This document shows, piece after piece, positions 23,101 to 33,253 of a stretch of 64,000 bases of DNA. The translations under genes were made by a program, and so were the position numbers. Under the pieces are notes generated by a model. It made no database searches. It was not told the DNA's origin and worked only from the letters and a program-made list of their open reading frames with translations. Source of the stretch: Megaustenia siamemsis. Its lineage: Eukaryota > Mollusca > Gastropoda > Stylommatophora > Ariophantidae. Location of the stretch: positions 60,981,388 to 61,045,387 of the forward strand of contig JAVIAB010000046.1 of the NCBI GenBank assembly GCA_032433765.1, written 5' to 3'. Within the stretch, counting starts at the first letter, position 1; every line of letters starts with the position of its first letter.

Positions 23101-23349
23101 ACAAGACAAATGCGATTCTTAGGCCATGTTAAAAGACACAACAGCCTACTGAAAGTGATCCTGGAGGGGAAAATACAAGGTAAAAGAGGCAGAGGCAGAC
23201 CAAGATTAACATGGACGAGTAACATCAAAAGATGGACAAATCAACCGATGACAACCTGCACCATCAAAGCAAGAGATAGAGCAAAATGGCGCTCCATGGT
23301 AGCCAACCTTCGTTGCGGAGACGGCACTCAATGATGATGATGATGATGT
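20116..23349 (+). mobile_element. LINE-A, full-length or nearly so (RTE-like, about 3.2 kb)
   Basis: This is the most complete retrotransposon in the window. A 5' region of about 160 bp is shared with the copies starting near 33255 and 47900. It is followed by a single long coding region and an ATGATGATGATGATGATG tail at 23330-23349. RTE elements have one roughly 1,000-residue protein with an N-terminal endonuclease and a C-terminal reverse transcriptase and end in short tandem repeats, as seen here. Its 3' flank (from about 23350) is repeated after the next copy. Confidence 0.9.
20274..23337 (+). pseudogene. LINE-A endonuclease/reverse transcriptase, broken by four single-base indels
   Basis: The coding region starts at the ATG at 20274 and, if read through the breaks, would give about 1,020 residues. 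Endonuclease motifs are KISTWNVRTLYQQGKLENLI, the E of GISETRW, YAPTQDYTD, VMGDINAKVG and SDHNPV. Reverse-transcriptase motifs are FIALPKKNGAVECSDFRTIS, QQFGFRKNSG, CFIDYTKAFDRVHH, RQGCILSPSLFN and YADDTVLLAEN. The C-terminus has GRGRPRLTW. Frame breaks near 21187, 21333, 21826 and 22180 are each one base gained or lost in a homopolymer, compared with the other copies. The protein would nick target DNA and copy its own RNA into it. Whether the breaks are biological or consensus errors is unresolved. Confidence 0.9.
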
Positions 23350-23624
23350 TAGAACATTGTTTTTGTCTCTAATCCGAACATATGAAAGAGTTATTCATCA
23401 GATTATCCTCATCGTACATCGTACAACAGTCCGTAAGTGCCCAGATTGGGTGTAATTATGAAAGGTGGAAGACTCGGTAGCAGAGTAGTTAATGCGCTTG
23501 CCACTGACCAGTAGAGTGCAGGTTCAATTGCCAAATGTGGCAATTTTTTTTCAGACCAACAAGTTTAGAGAATCACTCAGTCTCTCTCCAAAAATGGGTA
23601 CCAGAGATTTTTTTTCTACGAAGT
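23350..23624 (+). repeat. Intercopy flank with tRNA-like SINE (first copy)
   Basis: This about 280-bp flank is repeated at 26124-26404. It contains a tRNA-derived module: an A-box-like CGGTAGCAGAGTAGTTAATG at 23475-23494 and a B-box-like GCAGGTTCAATTGCC around 23518-23532, 44 bp apart, followed by a T-rich stretch. This looks like a SINE head, not a functional tRNA, since the acceptor arms do not pair. Confidence 0.6.
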
Positions 23625-23635
23625 AAAGATGGTTT

Positions 23636-26123
23636 TTTTATGAAGCAAGTGAAATCTTCAGACATCTTGATTGTAATGGGTGACATGAACGCTAAGGTAG
23701 ATATAAGACAATTATAGGAAATCATGGTTTAGGAAAAAGAAATGACAGAGGAGAAAGATTAATACAATTCTGTGAAGAACACAGGCTGATAATATGTAAC
23801 ACCTACTTTGAGCAAGAGAAAAGGAAACTATACACATGGAAAAGCCCTGGAGATAGGAAGAGGAATCAAATAGATTACATAATGATAAAAGAAAGGTTCC
23901 GTAACAGCGTAAAGAAAGCCAAAACCTACCCAGGAGCAGATATTAATTCTGATCACAATCCTGTAATGATTAAAATGAAAATCAAACTAAAGAGAAACAA
24001 GCAAAAATCTGATTCATCAACAAACCCACTCGACATAACAGCTTTAAATCAAAAAGATATTAAAGATACCTATACAATACAAGTAAAGAACACATACCAG
24101 AAGCTGCTAGAGGAAGGAATTGAACAATACAGAAGAGAAAATCCTGATGAAAAAGTAACAACCAAATGGCAATGCATAAAGAAAAGCATACAAAAAGCCT
24201 GCGACACCTTACCCAAAAGAGAAAAGAACAAAAAACAAAAATGGATAACTAACACCATCTTAGAAAAAATGGAAGAAAGGAGACAAGCGAAGAACACTGC
24301 CCAATACAATAAAATAGATAATGAGATACGCAAAATGTGCAAAAAGGCAAAAGAAGACTGGCTCAGCCAAAAATGTATAGAAATAGAAACTATGGAAAGC
24401 AAACAAGACCTAAGAGGAATGCACACAGAAATAAGGAGAATGACTAATAAAAATAAAAAAGCCACAGAAGGTGGATGCATTGCAGACAAAAAAGGAAAAA
24501 TGCTAACAGACAATAAGGATATCATAGATAGATGGCAGGAATATATAACAGAACTATTTCATGATCAAAGGGACAAGAAACCAGTTATAAAATGTACATC
24601 AGGCTATAAAATCTTAAAATCTGAGGTGGAAAAAGCTATAAAAACAATGAAAAGGGGAAAAGCAGCAGGACCTGAAAGCATACAGATAGAGATGATACAG
24701 GCACTTGAAGATTTTGGCATTGAAGTGATTACAGACATATGCAACGACATATACCACACAGGATACATACCAAATGAACTAAAAACATCAACTTTCATTG
24801 CATTGCCTAAAAAGAATGGTGCAGTTGAATGCAGTGACTTTAGAACAATAAGCCTAATGAGCCATGTTACAAAAATCTTGCTAAAAGTTATACAAGGAAG
24901 GATTCAGAATAAAATCAATACTGAATTAGATGAGCAGCAATTTGGATTTAGGAAAAATAGCGGGACAAAAGAAGCCATATTCTGCATGAGAACATTAATC
25001 GAAAAATACACAGAAGTAAACAAACCAATATATGCCTGCTTCATAGACTACACCAAAGCTTTTGATAGAGTACACCACAAACAACTTATAGAATGCCTAA
25101 AAGAGATACATCTAGATGACATGGATATACGACTAATATGCAATCTATACTGGGAGCAAACAGCAATAATAAAATATAACAAAGAGTTCTCTACACCCAT
25201 TGATATAAAAAGAGGAGTAAGACAAGGATGCATCCTATCACCAAGCTTGTTCAATCTATACACTGAGCAAATCTTTAAAAACATCATAGAGATGCCAGGC
25301 CTACAAATTAATGGAAAGATAATCAATAACCTAAGATATGCTGACGATACTGTACTACTAGCAGAAAATCCTAAAGACCTACAACAATTACTTAATGAAA
25401 TAAACACGACAAGCAAAAAATATGGACTAGATATGAATATCAAAAGACTAAAACTATGATCATAAACAAAGAAAATACTCAAAACCCACAAGTGGATATC
25501 AAAATTGAAGGAATAGACCTTGAGACAGTTCAGAACTATAACTACCTTGGACATACTATAACCAGTGATGGAAAATGTACAACTGAAATAAACAAAAGAA
25601 TAGGAATGGCAAAAAGTAATTTTAATGTCATGAAGGACATACTAACATCAAAACAAATAACACCAGAGCTAAAACTAAGAATAGCAAAATGTTACATCTT
25701 CTCAATATTCCTATATGGTGCTGAAACATGGACATTAGACAAGAAAACAGAACAGAGAATTGAAGCCTTTGAAATGTGGATATATAGAAGAATAGGTAGA
25801 ATTGGATGGAAGGAAAAGAAAACAAATGACAAAGTCTTAAAACAACTAAAATGAAAAGAGAACTTCTGAACACAATTAGAACAAGACAAATGCGATTCTT
25901 AGGCCATGTTAAAAGACACAACAGCCTACTGAAAGTGATCCTGGAGGGGAAAATACAAGGTAAAAGAGGCAGAGGCAGACCAAGATTAACATGGACGAGT
26001 AACATCAAAAGATGGACAAATCAACCGATGACAACCTGCACCATCAAAGCAAGAGATAGAGCAAAATGGCGCTCCATGGTAGCCAACCTTCGTTGCGGAG
26101 ACGGCACTCAATGATGATGATGA
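23636..26123 (+). mobile_element. LINE-A, 5'-truncated copy 2
   Basis: The copy starts within the endonuclease (MKQVKSSDILIVMGDMNAKV) directly after AAAGATGGTTT (23625-23635) and ends at an ATG-repeat tail. The frame from 23882 is open for 525 codons and includes the linker and most of the reverse transcriptase up to YADDTVLLAENPKDLQQLLN. It is then broken at 25446 and 25850 by single lost A residues. A 12-bp deletion after MNAKV is shared with copy 3 but not with copy 1, so copies 2 and 3 descend from one insertion. Confidence 0.9.
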
Positions 26124-26404
26124 TGATGTTAGAACATTGTTTTTGTCTCTAAATCCGAACATATGAAAGAGTTATTCATCAGATTATCCTCATCGTACAT
26201 CGTACAACAGTCCGTAAGTGCCCAGATTGGGTGTAATTATGAAAGGTGGAAGACTCGGTAGCAGAGTAGTTAATGCGCTTGCCACTGACCAGTAGAGTGC
26301 AGGTTCAATTGCAAATGTGGCAATTTTTTTTCAGACCAACAAGTTTAGAGAATCACTCAGTCTCTCTCCAAAAATGGGTACCAGAGATTTTTTTTCTACG
26401 AAGT
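26124..26404 (+). repeat. Intercopy flank with tRNA-like SINE (second copy)
   Basis: This is nearly identical to 23350-23624. Differences seen are single-base length changes in short homopolymers. It carries the same A-box-like and B-box-like pair and leads into AAAGATGGTTT at 26405-26415. Confidence 0.8.
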
Positions 26405-26415
26405 AAAGATGGTTT

Positions 26416-28897
26416 TTTATGAAGCAAGTGAAATCTTCAGACATCTTGATTGTAATGGGTGACATGAACGCTAAGGTAGATATAAGACAATTATAGGAAA
26501 TCATGGTTTAGGAAAAGAAATGACAGAGGAGAAAGATTAATACAATTCTGTGAAGAACACAGGCTGATAATATGTAACACCTACTTTGAGCAAGAGAAAA
26601 GGAAACTATACACATGGAAAAGCCCTGGAGATAGGAAGAGGAATCAAATAGATTACATAATGATAAAAGAAAGGTTCCGTAACAGCGTAAAGAAAGCCAA
26701 AACCTACCCAGGAGCAGATATTAATTCTGATCACAATCCTGTAATGATTAAAATGAAAATCAAACTAAAGAGAAACAAGCAAAAATCTGATTCATCAACA
26801 ACCCACTCGACATAACAGCTTTAAATCAAAAAGATATTAAAGATACCTATACAATACAAGTAAAGAACACATACCAGAAGCTGCTAGAGGAAGGAATTGA
26901 ACAATACAGAAGAGAAAATCCTGATGAAAAAGTAACAACCAAATGGCAATGCATAAAGAAAAGCATACAAAAAGCCTGCGACACCTTACCCAAAAGAGAA
27001 AAGAACAAAAAACAAAAATGGATAACTAACACCATCTTAGAAAAAATGGAAGAAAGGAGACAAGCGAAGAACACTGCCCAATACAATAAAATAGATAATG
27101 AGATACGCAAAATGTGCAAAAAGGCAAAAGAAGACTGGCTCAGCCAAAAATGTATAGAAATAGAAACTATGGAAAGCAAACAAGACCTAAGAGGAATGCA
27201 CACAGAAATAAGGAGAATGACTAATAAAAATAAAAAAGCCACAGAAGGTGGATGCATTGCAGACAAAAAAGGAAAAATGCTAACAGACAATAAGGATATC
27301 ATAGATAGATGGCAGGAATATATAACAGAACTATTTCATGATCAAAGGGACAAGAAACCAGTTATAAAATGTACATCAGGCTATAAAATCTTAAAATCTG
27401 AGGTGGAAAAAGCTATAAAAACAATGAAAAGGGGAAAAGCAGCAGGACCTGAAAGCATACAGATAGAGATGATACAGGCACTTGAAGATTTTGGCATTGA
27501 AGTGATTACAGACATATGCAACGACATATACCACACAGGATACATACCAAATGAACTAAAAACATCACTTTCATTGCATTGCCTAAAAAGAATGGTGCAG
27601 TTGAATGCAGTGACTTTAGAACAATAAGCCTAATGAGCCATGTTACAAAAATCTTGCTAAAAGTTATACAAGGAAGGATTCAGAATAAAATCAATACTGA
27701 ATTAGATGAGCAGCAATTTGGATTTAGGAAAATAGCGGGACAAAGAAGCCATATTCTGCATGAGAACATTAATCGAAAAATACACAGAAGTAAACAAACC
27801 AATATATGCCTGCTTCATAGACTACACCAAAGCTTTTGATAGAGTACACCACAAACAACTTATAGAATGCCTAAAAGAGATACATCTAGATGACATGGAT
27901 ATACGACTAATATGCAATCTATACTGGGAGCAAACAGCAATAATAAAATATAACAAAGAGTTCTCTACACCCATTGATATAAAAAGAGGAGTAAGACAAG
28001 GATGCATCCTATCACCAAGCTTGTTCAATCTATACACTGAGCAAATCTTTAAAAACATCATAGAGATGCCAGGCCTACAAATTAATGGAAAGATAATCAA
28101 TAACCTAAGATATGCTGACGATACTGTACTACTAGCAGAAAATCCTAAAGACCTACAACAATTACTTAATGAAATAAACACGACAAGCAAAAAATATGGA
28201 CTAGATATGAATATCAAAAAGACTAAAACTATGATCATAAACAAAGAAAATACTCAAAACCCACAAGTGGATATCAAAATTGAAGGAATAGACCTTGAGA
28301 CAGTTCAGAACTATAACTACCTTGGACATACTATAACCAGTGATGGAAAATGTACAACTGAAATAAACAAAAGAATAGGAATGGCAAAAAGTAATTTTAA
28401 TGTCATGAAGGACATACTAACATCAAAACAAATAACACCAGAGCTAAAACTAAGAATAGCAAAATGTTACATCTTCTCAATATTCCTATATGTGCTGAAA
28501 CATGGACATTAGACAAGAAAACAGAACAGAGAATTGAAGCCTTTGAAATGTGGATATATAGAAGAATAGGTAGAATTGGATGGAAGGAAAAGAAAACAAA
28601 TGACAAAGTCTTAAAACAACTAAAAATGAAAAGAGAACTTCTGAACACAATTAGAACAAGACAAATGCGATTCTTAGGCCATGTTAAAAGACACAACAAC
28701 CTACTGAAAGTGATCCTGGAGGGGAAAATACAAGGTAAAAGAGGCAGAGGCAGACCAAGATTAACATGGACGAGTAACATCAAAAGATGGACAAATCAAC
28801 CGATGACAACCTGCACCATCAAAGCAAGAGATAGAGCAAAATGGCGCTCCATGGTAACCAACCTTCGTTGCGGAGACGGCACTCAATGATGATGATG
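26416..28897 (+). mobile_element. LINE-A, 5'-truncated copy 3, with TSD
   Basis: This 2.48-kb insertion has the TSD AAAGATGGTTT at 26405-26415 and 28898-28908. Its sequence matches copy 2 almost base for base. Frame breaks near 26515, 26803, 27569, 27731, 27746 and 28492 are all one-base homopolymer losses. Only a few substitutions were noticed (for example the NNLL in place of NSLL near 28697). YADDTVLLAEN and other catalytic motifs are intact. Confidence 0.9.
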
Positions 28898-28908
28898 AAA
28901 GATGGTTT

Positions 28909-29484
28909 GTTATACCAAACACTTCACTCAAAAATGTACCGGTTATCATGGAAAAATATTGTCACCAACACCTTTCTCCATATGCCTAGCAAGGCATGGA
29001 GTAAATCTTCACCTTTTTCCTTTTAATAATGAAGGCACATCAAAACAGAATGTAAAATTATTTTAGGTCATACATTTATTTTGTCTCCCCATGGAGCTTA
29101 AGTAATAAAATTCAAGACGGAGTTAACCCAAACTCTTTGAAGCGGCAAACAAATCAAATGAGCTCTTGTGAAAATGCAGAATATAGTCACCCAATGCATG
29201 TTTAGCACTTCAAACAATAAAGCAGTTAGTAGTGATCAGGTTTATTGATTTTAAAATTTATTAAATTTAGTTTTCAATGTAAGACCTCTCTTACCATTTT
29301 GTAAGATTTTCATCAAACAATAATTGAAATAATATTTCTTCACCTAATTTGTTCTTTAGTTGAAAATAATCGTTCAAATTTCACTTGACCTTAAAATTCA
29401 TTTTCTTATCTCTTACAATATTTAGAAGGCACGGATTAACAAGAGATAAAACCCCAATTAAAAAGGCCTCATAACAACCTACAT
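28909..29484. other. Unassigned AT-rich interval
   Basis: No gene, repeat or element recognised between the LINE-A copy and the SINE. Confidence 0.5.
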
Positions 29485-29754
29485 AAAGAGTAAAAAAAAA
29501 AAAGTAAAGTACCCCCGTCACAACAAGTGGCGTATAGGGAATATGGTGTTAGTGACCATAAATTTTATAGACCTTCGGCACATGATTTTTAGGGTAATGT
29601 GGTTGGTAGTTCGCCCGTGCCGCTTTACTTTCCCAGTAAAAAATCTGGTACCCATTAAAGGCTGGGTGAACTGGAATCCGTCGGTTGGGATCGAACCCTA
29701 CCTCTTGTCCTTTGTAGTCCAGTTCACTAACCACTGAGCTATCGCGGCTCCCTT
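29485..29754 (-). mobile_element. tRNA-derived SINE, complete, with TSD
   Basis: On the minus strand the element begins GGGAGCCGCGATAGCTCAGT at 29752. It has an A box (TAGCTCAGTGGTTAG) and a B box (GGTTCGATCCC) about 37 bp apart, as in RNA polymerase III tRNA promoters. A tRNA-unrelated body containing CCTTTAATGGGTACC and GTGACGGGGGTACTTTACTT follows, with a T-rich 3' tail. The duplication ACAACCTACAT/ACAACCTATAT flanks it at 29474-29484 and 29755-29765 with one mismatch. A second copy is at 33684-33911. SINEs depend on LINE enzymes for copying. Confidence 0.9.
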
Positions 29755-29929
29755 ACAACCTATATGCTTGGCATATTTTAGTTCCAAGTTGCCTTCATTC
29801 TTCGATTTCTACTCGCAGAAAAAAAGAGATCAGAAGCAGGAAAGCAAAAGTGACAGCAAATTTTAAAAACGTCAAATTATGGAAATAAAAAAATACTAAG
29901 CAGAAAAACTAAACTTAGAATATTCAATT

Positions 29930-30820
29930 CCCGTGCACTATTAAGTCTTCCTTACGTACACTATCAACTCTTACCTATGCATATGAAAGCTGGAGAACAA
30001 CAAAGAGATTAAGAAAAAACTAAACACGTTTCTGAACATGACAATTGAAGTGAGAGATCTGGCTAGAGACAGAGATTCTTTCAGACAGGGAGTTGTGAAT
30101 GCAACATTCTGCAAAGAACACGTATCTTGATGAAAAAAGTTATGTGAATTTAATTACAGAACCTGGAAGTGTCATATAACAACGGTAATAGTCTAGAGAC
30201 ACATATAAAAAATGTTTACTAATATGATATAGCCTGATAGATGCTTAGATAGAAAAGCCAACTTCATGTGTAATGAGACTTTTATATGCAACCAAGATAT
30301 TTATTCAGATGAGTTATATGAAGTGTAACTAAAGAACTGTGTGAATAAACTTGTATACAAGATCTAAACAACATCTTGATTCAACATATGAAGTGTTGAA
30401 CACAAGTGTTATTCATAATATTTGGAATTGCAGTTCCTCTGTTGTGAATTTATCATGTTGTGTTGAGCACATGGTCAATGGTGAATTGTTGCACATGACC
30501 AGGATTATTTGGACTTACTCTCATTCCTTTGTGAATTAATCACATTGTGTTGTGCACTGGCACACATGTAAGCAATGATAGCATCTACAATTAGGAAGAG
30601 AAGATGGACATATATTGGGCATGTGTTGAGAAGTGACAACAAAAAGAATTTCAAAACAGGCTCTGTTCTGAGAAGAGACAGACCTAGAGAGACACTGAAA
30701 TAAGCACTGGTAAGAGAAGCAAAGGCATAGATTCATTTGATAAGATCGAACATCTTGGCCAGAATTAGAATGGGTGGTGAAAAACACTACTGGTTCTGTG
30801 TGACAATTAGCACAGCTGGA
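29930..30820 (+). mobile_element. Decayed LINE 3' region (LINE-B-like)
   Basis: Near 29970-30040 the plus strand reads STLTYAYESWRTTK, then KKLNTF. Near 30590-30790 it reads RKRRWTYIGHVLRSDNKKN, RDRPRETLK and ALVREAKA. These match the C-terminus of LINE-B, separated by about 550 bp of AT-rich sequence. Stops are frequent. Confidence 0.55.
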
Positions 30821-31183
30821 AGGATCAAGATCAATTATAGACAGAACTTTTAAATAATTACAAATTAGAAGTCTTGAATAATGAAAGTTTTTAACAATAA
30901 ATCTGCGGACTTTCTTCAATTTCAATGAAGTGAACATCTCATCATATCAATCAAAAAGACTGATAAATAGAAAATGACTATATATAATACTTTTAATGAA
31001 ATAAATATATGTAAAATTTAACGTGCCTATTTTTATACAGTAAATTCCAAAATAATTGGTGATGTAACATAATTAGCTGTTAACACTTATCTTATCTCTT
31101 TTATCTAGATAACTATGAGTGTTGCACATGCAATAAAAAAATACCCATAAATGCAGAACATGTAAAACAAAGTCTTATTGTAC
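30821..31183. other. Intron sequence, nothing recognised
   Basis: AT-rich sequence downstream of the CUB2 exon (31184-31346) on the minus strand. No element identified. Confidence 0.4.
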
Positions 31184-31346
31184 CTGGGAGAGCAGTATAA
31201 GTGATGAGGAAACCATAATCAGTTTCACTGGAGTCACTATGGAATCTAAAATATGCATAAGGGCCTGTTGTTTGAACTGAGGCCAGTGATGAACTGCTAC
31301 AAAATTTGTCTAGCAGTGGAGAGTCATCGGTTTCTCCATCCCTGAT
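31184..31346 (-). CDS. Exon: second part of CUB domain 2
   Basis: This 163-nt exon follows acceptor TTTTCTTCTGGTACAG and ends at CTCCCAG|GTACAA, entering in phase 0 and leaving in phase 1. It encodes IRDGETDDSPLLDKFCSSSS and then YAYFRFHSDSSETDYGFLIT followed by YTALPG. This completes the CUB domain begun in 31894-31713: the D-G of the calcium-binding loop, the fourth cysteine, and the F-x-S-D-x-S-x-x-x-x-G-F motif at the end of CUB domains. The terminal G base pairs in frame with the first bases of the exon at 2135 to give alanine. Confidence 0.85.
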
Positions 31347-31429
31347 CTGTACCAGAAGAAAAATCAATAAGGGCAATATAGATTTAAACAATAAAACATT
31401 GTATAATTTAATATCTTTAGGGTAGAGCG

Positions 31430-31655
31430 AAATGTTGGAGCAGAGAAAGCTCAGACATTAGAAGCCATTACCAAACGGTGAAGACCAGAGATAAATAAAT
31501 GTTAAAAGCTATTATCAAACAGAGGAGCCTGGGAAAGCTTAGATATTAGAAACTATTAAAGAATGGTGGAGCTAAAAAATAAGATTAGCAGATTCTCACT
31601 GACAGAAAATCAAAATTGCAGTTTGGGTGTGACTCTAAAACCTGGTGGACATGGT
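31430..31655. repeat. Imperfect intronic repeats, including a copy of the CUB exon donor edge
   Basis: The sequence around GAGAAAGCTCAGACATTAGA is repeated two to three times (31436-31575). The stretch 31588-31650 is similar to 31700-31763, the last part of the CUB2 first exon plus its donor (shared core TTGCAGTTTGGGTG). In the duplicate the donor is altered, so it is probably not spliced. Confidence 0.6.
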
Positions 31656-31712
31656 AGAAGTATAAGATTAGTTTGAGAACCACTACACAAAATATGACTA
31701 ATAGATTCTCAC

Positions 31713-31894
31713 CTCTAGGTAATCATAATTGCAGTTTGGGTGGGACCCTAAAGCCAAGTGAGCAAATTGTATTATAATGTTGTTCCCAGGGCTGACGGCA
31801 ATTGTCCACACACAATCTCTGTTGATGGGGTAGTTTCCAGGGTAGCCAGGACTTTTGATACTTCCATCGCTGGCGTTGAGGTAACCTCCACATG
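31713..31894 (-). CDS. Exon: first part of CUB domain 2
   Basis: This 182-nt exon lies between acceptor ATTCTTCTCAG and donor CTAGAG|GTGAGA. It enters in phase 1 and leaves in phase 0. It encodes CGGYLNASDGSIKSPGYPGN, then CVWTIAVSPGNNIIIQFAHL, ending in CNYDYLE. The S-P-G-Y-P motif and the C-N-Y-D-Y-L-E segment are hallmark CUB features. Two possible N-glycosylation sites are visible (NAS and NAS-like spacing near the start). The exon's 3' edge and donor region is partly duplicated in the downstream intron at about 31588-31650. Confidence 0.85.
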
Positions 31895-32271
31895 CTGAGA
31901 AGAATAGAATGTATATTTGCTCTAGAATAGAACAGTAGTTATTAATTTATCCTGAAATGTAAATAAAGTAATTCATTGAAGATTTATGATAATTTCAATA
32001 GAAATTTTGAGGTGTAAATACATTAAATATTTGTAAACCCTTTCAATGACTTTGACATGTATTCAGGATTTGTGATCTACTTGAATAAGTAAGGATAATA
32101 TAAAAGTTCACTCCAAACTTTGAGGCTAACAGTGCCCATACTTTTCAATAACTTAAGAAATATTCTATGGATGATGTGGTTAGGCTACCCTACTTTCCCA
32201 GAAAAAAAACTGAAACCTTTTGGAACCTAATATTTAATAATAGTTTACCAATGTAAACACAATGTAGGAAT
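31895..32271. other. Intron sequence, nothing recognised
   Basis: AT-rich sequence upstream of the CUB2 first exon on the minus strand. The acceptor tract lies directly next to 31894. Confidence 0.4.
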
Positions 32272-32480
32272 AAGTAGTGGGGTATAATGTACACTCTTAC
32301 AAGGTATGGTGAGAGCTATTCAAAATAAAAACACAACAAATTACTGAAGTTTTGGCCTACAAAAGGCCTTCCTCAGAAAACTAGAACAATACAAGCGAAC
32401 AATGAAATAAAGATAACTCTACTACATCTAGGAAGTTGTCCCCCATACCTTGTAGAAGTGTACATTACACCACACTACTT
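32272..32480. mobile_element. Small foldback element (MITE-like) with 38-bp inverted ends
   Basis: Arms 32272-32309 and 32443-32480 are inverted copies with about four or five mismatches, sharing AAGTAGTG, AATGTACACT and ACAAGGTATGG. The 133-bp centre contains CAAAAGGCCTTCCTCAGAAA and no reading frame. I found no clear TSD, so the class is unknown. Confidence 0.7.
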
Positions 32481-33046
32481 GCTCCTGCTACCAGCTTACC
32501 GCAGCAGTGCAATTATCTGTCTGTTGCCTAAACATATTGTACATGTGACCTCTAATATCTGTCCAGATGGAAGGAAGGTATTGTTTTGAAAAGCATCTTC
32601 TGCCAATGTTGATTTTGCTATTATTGGATTGATATGTCCAGCAGCAGAATGAACAAGGTAAACTTGTGTTGTAAGATCATTTGTTATCATTCTTTAACTT
32701 TGTCTTATTTCACCTTCAAATGTTACAAACGAACTATGTATTCAAGATTTGTTAACTATTTGAACAAACCAGACTTGAACAGTATTTTTATAACCTAGAA
32801 ACAAGTGTAAAGTCTAAACAAGTCTGAAGCATGAAAAAATTATGCATTCAACATCTGAGAACAATTTGAACAAACAAGAAATATGAACTATATGAACAAT
32901 CACTGAACACTTGAATAGGCATGAGAGGAAGGAAGAAATAACAATCCCAAATATTAATAGTATTTTTAAAAGTTTAAACAAATGATATGATATAGATTTT
33001 AGAACTATGTGAATATTCCAAATTATGAAATTTGTAAATATTTTTT
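32481..33046. other. Intron sequence, nothing recognised
   Basis: AT-rich sequence with many copies of short motifs such as TGAACAA, but no clear period and no element I can name. Confidence 0.4.
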
Positions 33047-33252
33047 TTTATCTATCTAATGACCTTTCATCTCACTGAGAGAGCCGATTCCTGCTGATCT
33101 TGCCTCTCTCATCAATGTTCTTCTCAGTGTCTCTCTGGGTGGGCCTCTTTCCTCTTACCTGTTGTTTCCCACATGAGGGCTTGCTTTGTTATTCAGTTAT
33201 TATCTCTCCTCATCACAAGTCCAACATATGACCACCGTCTTTTCTTGATTAC
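33047..33252 (-). mobile_element. LINE-B 3'-end fragment with internal deletion
   Basis: On the minus strand it encodes the GHV-RRDNN and RGPPRETLRRTLMREARSAG segment and ends in GAAAGGTCATTAGATAGATA. The part between the C-terminus and the tail is deleted compared with 4191-4623. It abuts the 5' end of a LINE-A copy at about 33254. Confidence 0.75.
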
Positions 33253-33253
33253 T

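Noticed and set aside
22266..28244. Minus-strand open frames of 120-168 codons opposite the LINE-A copies
   Set aside because: They are antisense shadows of the reverse-transcriptase frame, repeated identically in each copy, and show no protein features beyond hydrophobic composition.
29700..29752. A tRNA gene on the minus strand
   Set aside because: A and B boxes are present, but the sequence continues into a 200-bp body with a T-rich tail and a TSD, so it is a SINE.
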